Assembly: GCA_013398275.1 (NCBI GenBank)
Contig: VZSE01002702.1
Location: 1,116,001 to 1,180,000, forward strand
DNA: 64,000 nucleotides
Direction: 5' to 3'
From: Promerops cafer
Taxonomy: Eukaryota > Chordata > Aves > Passeriformes > Nectariniidae
Part shown: piece after piece, positions 60,201 through 64,000 of the stretch
Position numbering within the stretch: position 1 is the first letter of the stretch
Layout: each line of letters opens with the position of its first letter
Translations under genes and position numbers: made by a program
The notes under the pieces: generated by a model
Seen by the model: the letters and a program-made list of their open reading frames with translations, nothing else
Databases searched by the model: none
What the model was told of the DNA's origin: nothing

Positions 60201-63200
60201 TTAATCTACTAATGTGATGTAAAAAGAACCCATTGCCACCTGAGTTCTGTAGAAGAAGAGTTATTAATAAAGGTATATACATTTCACTGAAAAGGGTGAA
60301 GAATGTGGTGAAGAATGGAAGGCTGCACAGCCAAATACTCAGATATTACATCACTACCAAATCCACGCTTCCATGAAAGCAACTTTTTCCATGCAGGACA
60401 TGTACTCACTTGCAACGTTCCTCTCAGGGAGAACAATACCTTCCTGTCCAGTACACTGGATAACACTGAACCTTCATTTGAGGAATTCAGCATGGGAATT
60501 ATTGGAGTAAAAACCAACCAAATCCACTGTCTTATAATGGGAAGACCTTGAGAGTGCTTAAGGTTAAGATTCATTCTGGATAATACTTTCATACTTCAAG
60601 GCTTCAAAATTAACTCCAGAGTAATAAATATTGTGCTATAATATACAGGGCACTACTAAGACTTGGGATTTGTAAGCAGCTAGGTGTAAAACCTTGGTAT
60701 CCTTACTTGCACTTAAAAAACAAGGATTTTCATCCTTTATGTCTTCAACATTTTTTGCAGTGGAGCATTTGCAGAACATCAGTGACAGCAACTGCGATAG
60801 AAGTGTCAATTTGTAGAGATATAACAAGATGACAGATGCTTCTTCCCAAGAGATATCAGCTATTTATAGTAATGCCTTGTTCCCTGCCCTTCTAGCCTGT
60901 TTCTACCATTTTTTTTCTAATATCCAGTCTTTTTCCTGCCCTTTCCATTCCCTTTCTTCACCTATTTCATTATGCTTTTTATAATGTCTTGTCTTTTTTC
61001 TCCCAATCTCCGTATTTAATTTTTTCATACTCCCATCATAGCCTAGAGCAGGAATGACTCATCCCTTCACTCTTTGTCCTGAATCAACCTGTTACACTTT
61101 TACATTACCTCATTTACAATAATCATCTTTTTAACTGTGTTTTAAGGGGGTGCTTCAATGAAATACGTTACCAAGCGGCTTTAAAACTGCACAGGTCTAA
61201 TAACAGAATTTCAAGACCAAAAGTACATTCCCTCAATTAGCTGAATGTACTAGATACAAACCTGCCTTAAATTTTCATTTCAGAAGTAAAAATTAATCTT
61301 TGAAGGTTGCAGTGATTTGAGTGGGTTTATCTATGTGCTAGGTCCCTTCACCATTGCTTTGCCTAATATACACTTTTCTACTTATATATGTATATACAAA
61401 ATAATGACAACACTGTGATGTTCTGCTTTGAAGATAAAAAGAAATCACAGGTGTATTTTCTTCCTCTTGCAACACAGAGAATCTGAAGATAGAAGGAAGA
61501 AGACTTTTCTACCTTTAGCAAGCCTATTTTACCCACAACAGATTTTTTCCATTTTTAAAAATGAAACATTCAGCTTGTCAAAAGCCATGCAAGTCTGATT
61601 AAGAAAAGACAGCTTATTGTGCAAAAGTATTGCAACCTCACCTTAGAATACTTTTTTACCTGTACAATTTCTTCTTCTGTGCTAAATAAATCAGGCTGCA
61701 CTGCCCCATGGAAAATCATTGCCATTTTCTTGGTGCAGAGTGAACTGACACAGATGCCCTAAAGTAACTGTACTCTGAATGACCCTAATACGAAATGAAG
61801 CCAAAATGTAACATCCTGATCTAAATGAAGACAAAGAAAATAGTGTTATTTACTTCATCCAGAACAAGATTATCCATGATCATCTGCAATGCACTTTACA
61901 CAGATATTCATCATCTTGTTCTCAGTGAAGAAGATACTTGATTCTTCCCTACTCACCAGACAACATAGTAGGGTAAGGGTCTGTCAGGCCACAATATTGT
62001 CTTCAAACCTGAGCCCTTCTGTAGCTCCCTGGCTGGACAGTGAGACTAGAAACTTCTAATATCACATCACACTGTGTTGCAACTCATTTCACTATATCAC
62101 AGAATGGGTCTATGGATAAGAACCTTCGACCTGGACCCCAGTCAACCCTTACAGTAACTGCTGGTCTGTATTACTTACTGCTACAGGAACAAAAATAATG
62201 CCTGTCAAACACTGGCATTTAATACCTCCTGTATGGGAAATGGAAGAAAAATGTAATATCTGGAACAGAAGACGGCCCAGAGTCAACATGTAAGTGATGG
62301 GTATTTTTGGCTTCTAAACTAATGAGTAAATGGCATTCCTCTACATTAAAATTCAAGCATGGATAAATAATGTATGGATCTACTGATACACAGAACTATT
62401 TTCATTTGTGTTGGGTTTTACTTTTGGCACTCTTCTGTTATGTCTGCTCAAATAGTAGGAGAAGCTCCATACAGATACCTGTGTGGACTAGAAAGGGAGT
62501 GGTGACACACACCATTGCCATATCCGTGGTGTCAGAACACAGATTTCCCAGAACCAGACACTTAATCCACAAGCTGGGATCAGGACAAGTGAAGGAGCTG
62601 AGGTTGGGAGTAACAGCAGCCAGTATGCTGAGCAAGAGAAAACCAGAATAGGCAATCCTTCCTATAAATTCTTTATTAAAGCTCTCACACTCTCTGAGAT
62701 TTAGGCTTCTCCTAGAAGTCCAACTCAGACTGAGATTCAAATCTGGTGTCTCTCCTCCTTGAACTAGAGCCTAAATAATTCCTTTCTGTACACTCATCTC
62801 AACTGCCCCTTCATTTTCCCTTTTTAAACCCTCTAGAAGCGAACTCAGCAGGTTTTTCAAAAATCCCACTGAAGACATCTCTGGGAGCTGGTGGGGAGCG
62901 CTGTAGTGAGGGAAACTCAAGATCATGTGTGTTTGGATAGCACCTCATGCTCTACATGGCTGCAGGGCAATGCAAGACTTCTGGGCTAATCAGAATGGAA
63001 CAGGCATAAAAACCTGTACCTAAGAACTTTTTCAACATCCTTGTTTTATAATAAACATGATCACAAATGCAGAGAAATGCATGGGTACTAACGAAGAGCT
63101 GAGACATGAAGGTCCTGAGTTTCCAGCCCGCCCTCTGAATAAGAATCTATGCTCCTAAGGAACTTACTGAAACTAATGGTATCTTCCTATGGGAAAAATA

Positions 63201-64000
63201 GGGCACATGGACTGTCTACCTCCTATTGAGAACACAACTGTGTCTTTTGTCAAACAATTCTTCTGCCTCATATGGCTGGGAGAATGTTCTTTCATCTTCT
63301 CTGGTTGACTAGACCAGACCAGAAAGCACTTCCCACACCAGTAAGAGGCAAAACTTTTATACAGAGCAGTAATGACTATTCAGGAAATACAAATTAATAT
63401 GGTCAACCACAGCTGGTTTACTATTCTGTAATACTGTTTTCATAGTCTCAGGGAGAACAGGTAAAGAGGGTGAGGAAAGCTCTATTTTACTTCCAGTTGC
63501 CACCAGATTTTGGCTTTCATTTTCTATTTCCTGGCTAGTGATAAGTGAGCTCTCATCTCTCAATCCCTCTGAACTCCCCACTTTGGTTTTCCATGGCTGA
63601 AGTTAGTGTTCCGTGATCCCTGGAGTGGTTTTGAAACCCAGAGTTGCTCTCTAATAAGCTATGGAAGAGCAGGACAGAATGCATAGTTGGCTTGCTCTTC
63701 AAGGATCATGGTACATTAGGTGGCTAATCTAAAGTTTGAAAACTTCAATTAATTTACTTTCAAGAGAATGAACAGAACTCCTGAAACTACTTCACCCACA
63801 GAGAGGTTAGGGAAGCATAGAAAGGACTCCATAAGGTTTCAGCAGTCTGATATCCTTAAGGAGGAGTGGTTTCCAGTATTTAAGCAGGGAAATGAGACCC
63901 TGGAGCCAATAGGTCTAATCCTGCCTCTACCAACGTGTATGGGTTTCACTGAAATTCACCTTGTCCTATATGCATGTACCACATTTTTTACAGTAAGTAT
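54223..64000. other. unique sequence, no gene seen
   Basis: About 9.8 kb with no recognised transposon. Frames reach 102 codons (60284-60592, minus) and 100 codons (62438-62740, minus), each overlapped by a frame on the other strand, and none is recognisable. A 12-base A-run lies at 55203-55214. An A/T-rich hairpin with 8-bp arms (TTTCTGTA / TACAGAAA, 4-base loop) lies at 59380-59399. A C/T-rich stretch free of other features runs from about 60880 to 61090. Confidence 0.5.

Noticed and set aside
62094..62110. CR1-like 'ATCACAGAATGG' word
   Set aside because: The match ends after about a dozen bases, with no CR1 3' UTR following on either side.
1..64000. CRISPR array, operon, toxin-antitoxin, phage or plasmid system
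   Set aside because: No regularly spaced repeats, no runs of co-directional genes and no prokaryotic coding density. The repeats present are avian retroelements.

Overview
The window looks like ordinary non-coding chromosomal DNA from a bird, most likely a passerine. It is AT-rich and CpG-poor and carries relics of CR1 LINEs, which are typical of birds and other sauropsids. It also holds one copy of a tRNA-Ile/CR1 SINE of the TguSINE1 type, a family I know only from passerines, and one solo LTR that matches an ERVL-type avian LTR I recognise. I see no bacterial or viral genome organisation, no operon, no rRNA, no functional tRNA and no CRISPR array. No protein-coding gene can be supported. 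Open frames of 60 to 167 codons occur on both strands, but about that is expected by chance in 64 kb of DNA with roughly 60% AT. None shows a recognisable domain except the fragments that belong to CR1.

Layout. 1-9.9 kb: unique sequence with a possible MIR-like relic (about 2.13-2.28 kb), a short perfect hairpin (5.4 kb) and a somewhat GC-richer stretch (7.2-7.75 kb). 9.9-10.9 kb: two CR1 relics lying end to end on the minus strand. 12.3-12.7 kb: an AT microsatellite and a G-run cluster. 14.18-15.44 kb: another minus-strand CR1, followed directly by a GC-richer block of unknown origin. 16.79-16.93 kb: the TguSINE1-like copy. 17.26-17.83 kb: the solo LTR. 26.48-26.60 kb: a single exon-like segment with a perfect splice donor. 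27.9 kb: a TG microsatellite. 28.4-28.8 kb: CR1. 37.8-38.0 kb: a short CR1 end of a different subfamily. 39.36-39.79 kb: a plus-strand CR1 that has lost its 3' end. 46.9 kb: a three-copy 15-bp minisatellite. The rest is unique sequence without supported features.

The parts do not act together as a system. The window is best read as a gene desert or part of a very large intron, with a thin layer of old transposable elements. I looked for an undescribed system and found no convincing evidence of one. The items most worth a second look are the unclassified block at 14.85-15.44 kb, the exon-like segment at 26.48 kb, and the insertion and deletion history of the CR1 copies. Subfamily names and element boundaries are recalled by eye rather than aligned to a repeat library, so ends may be off by several bases.
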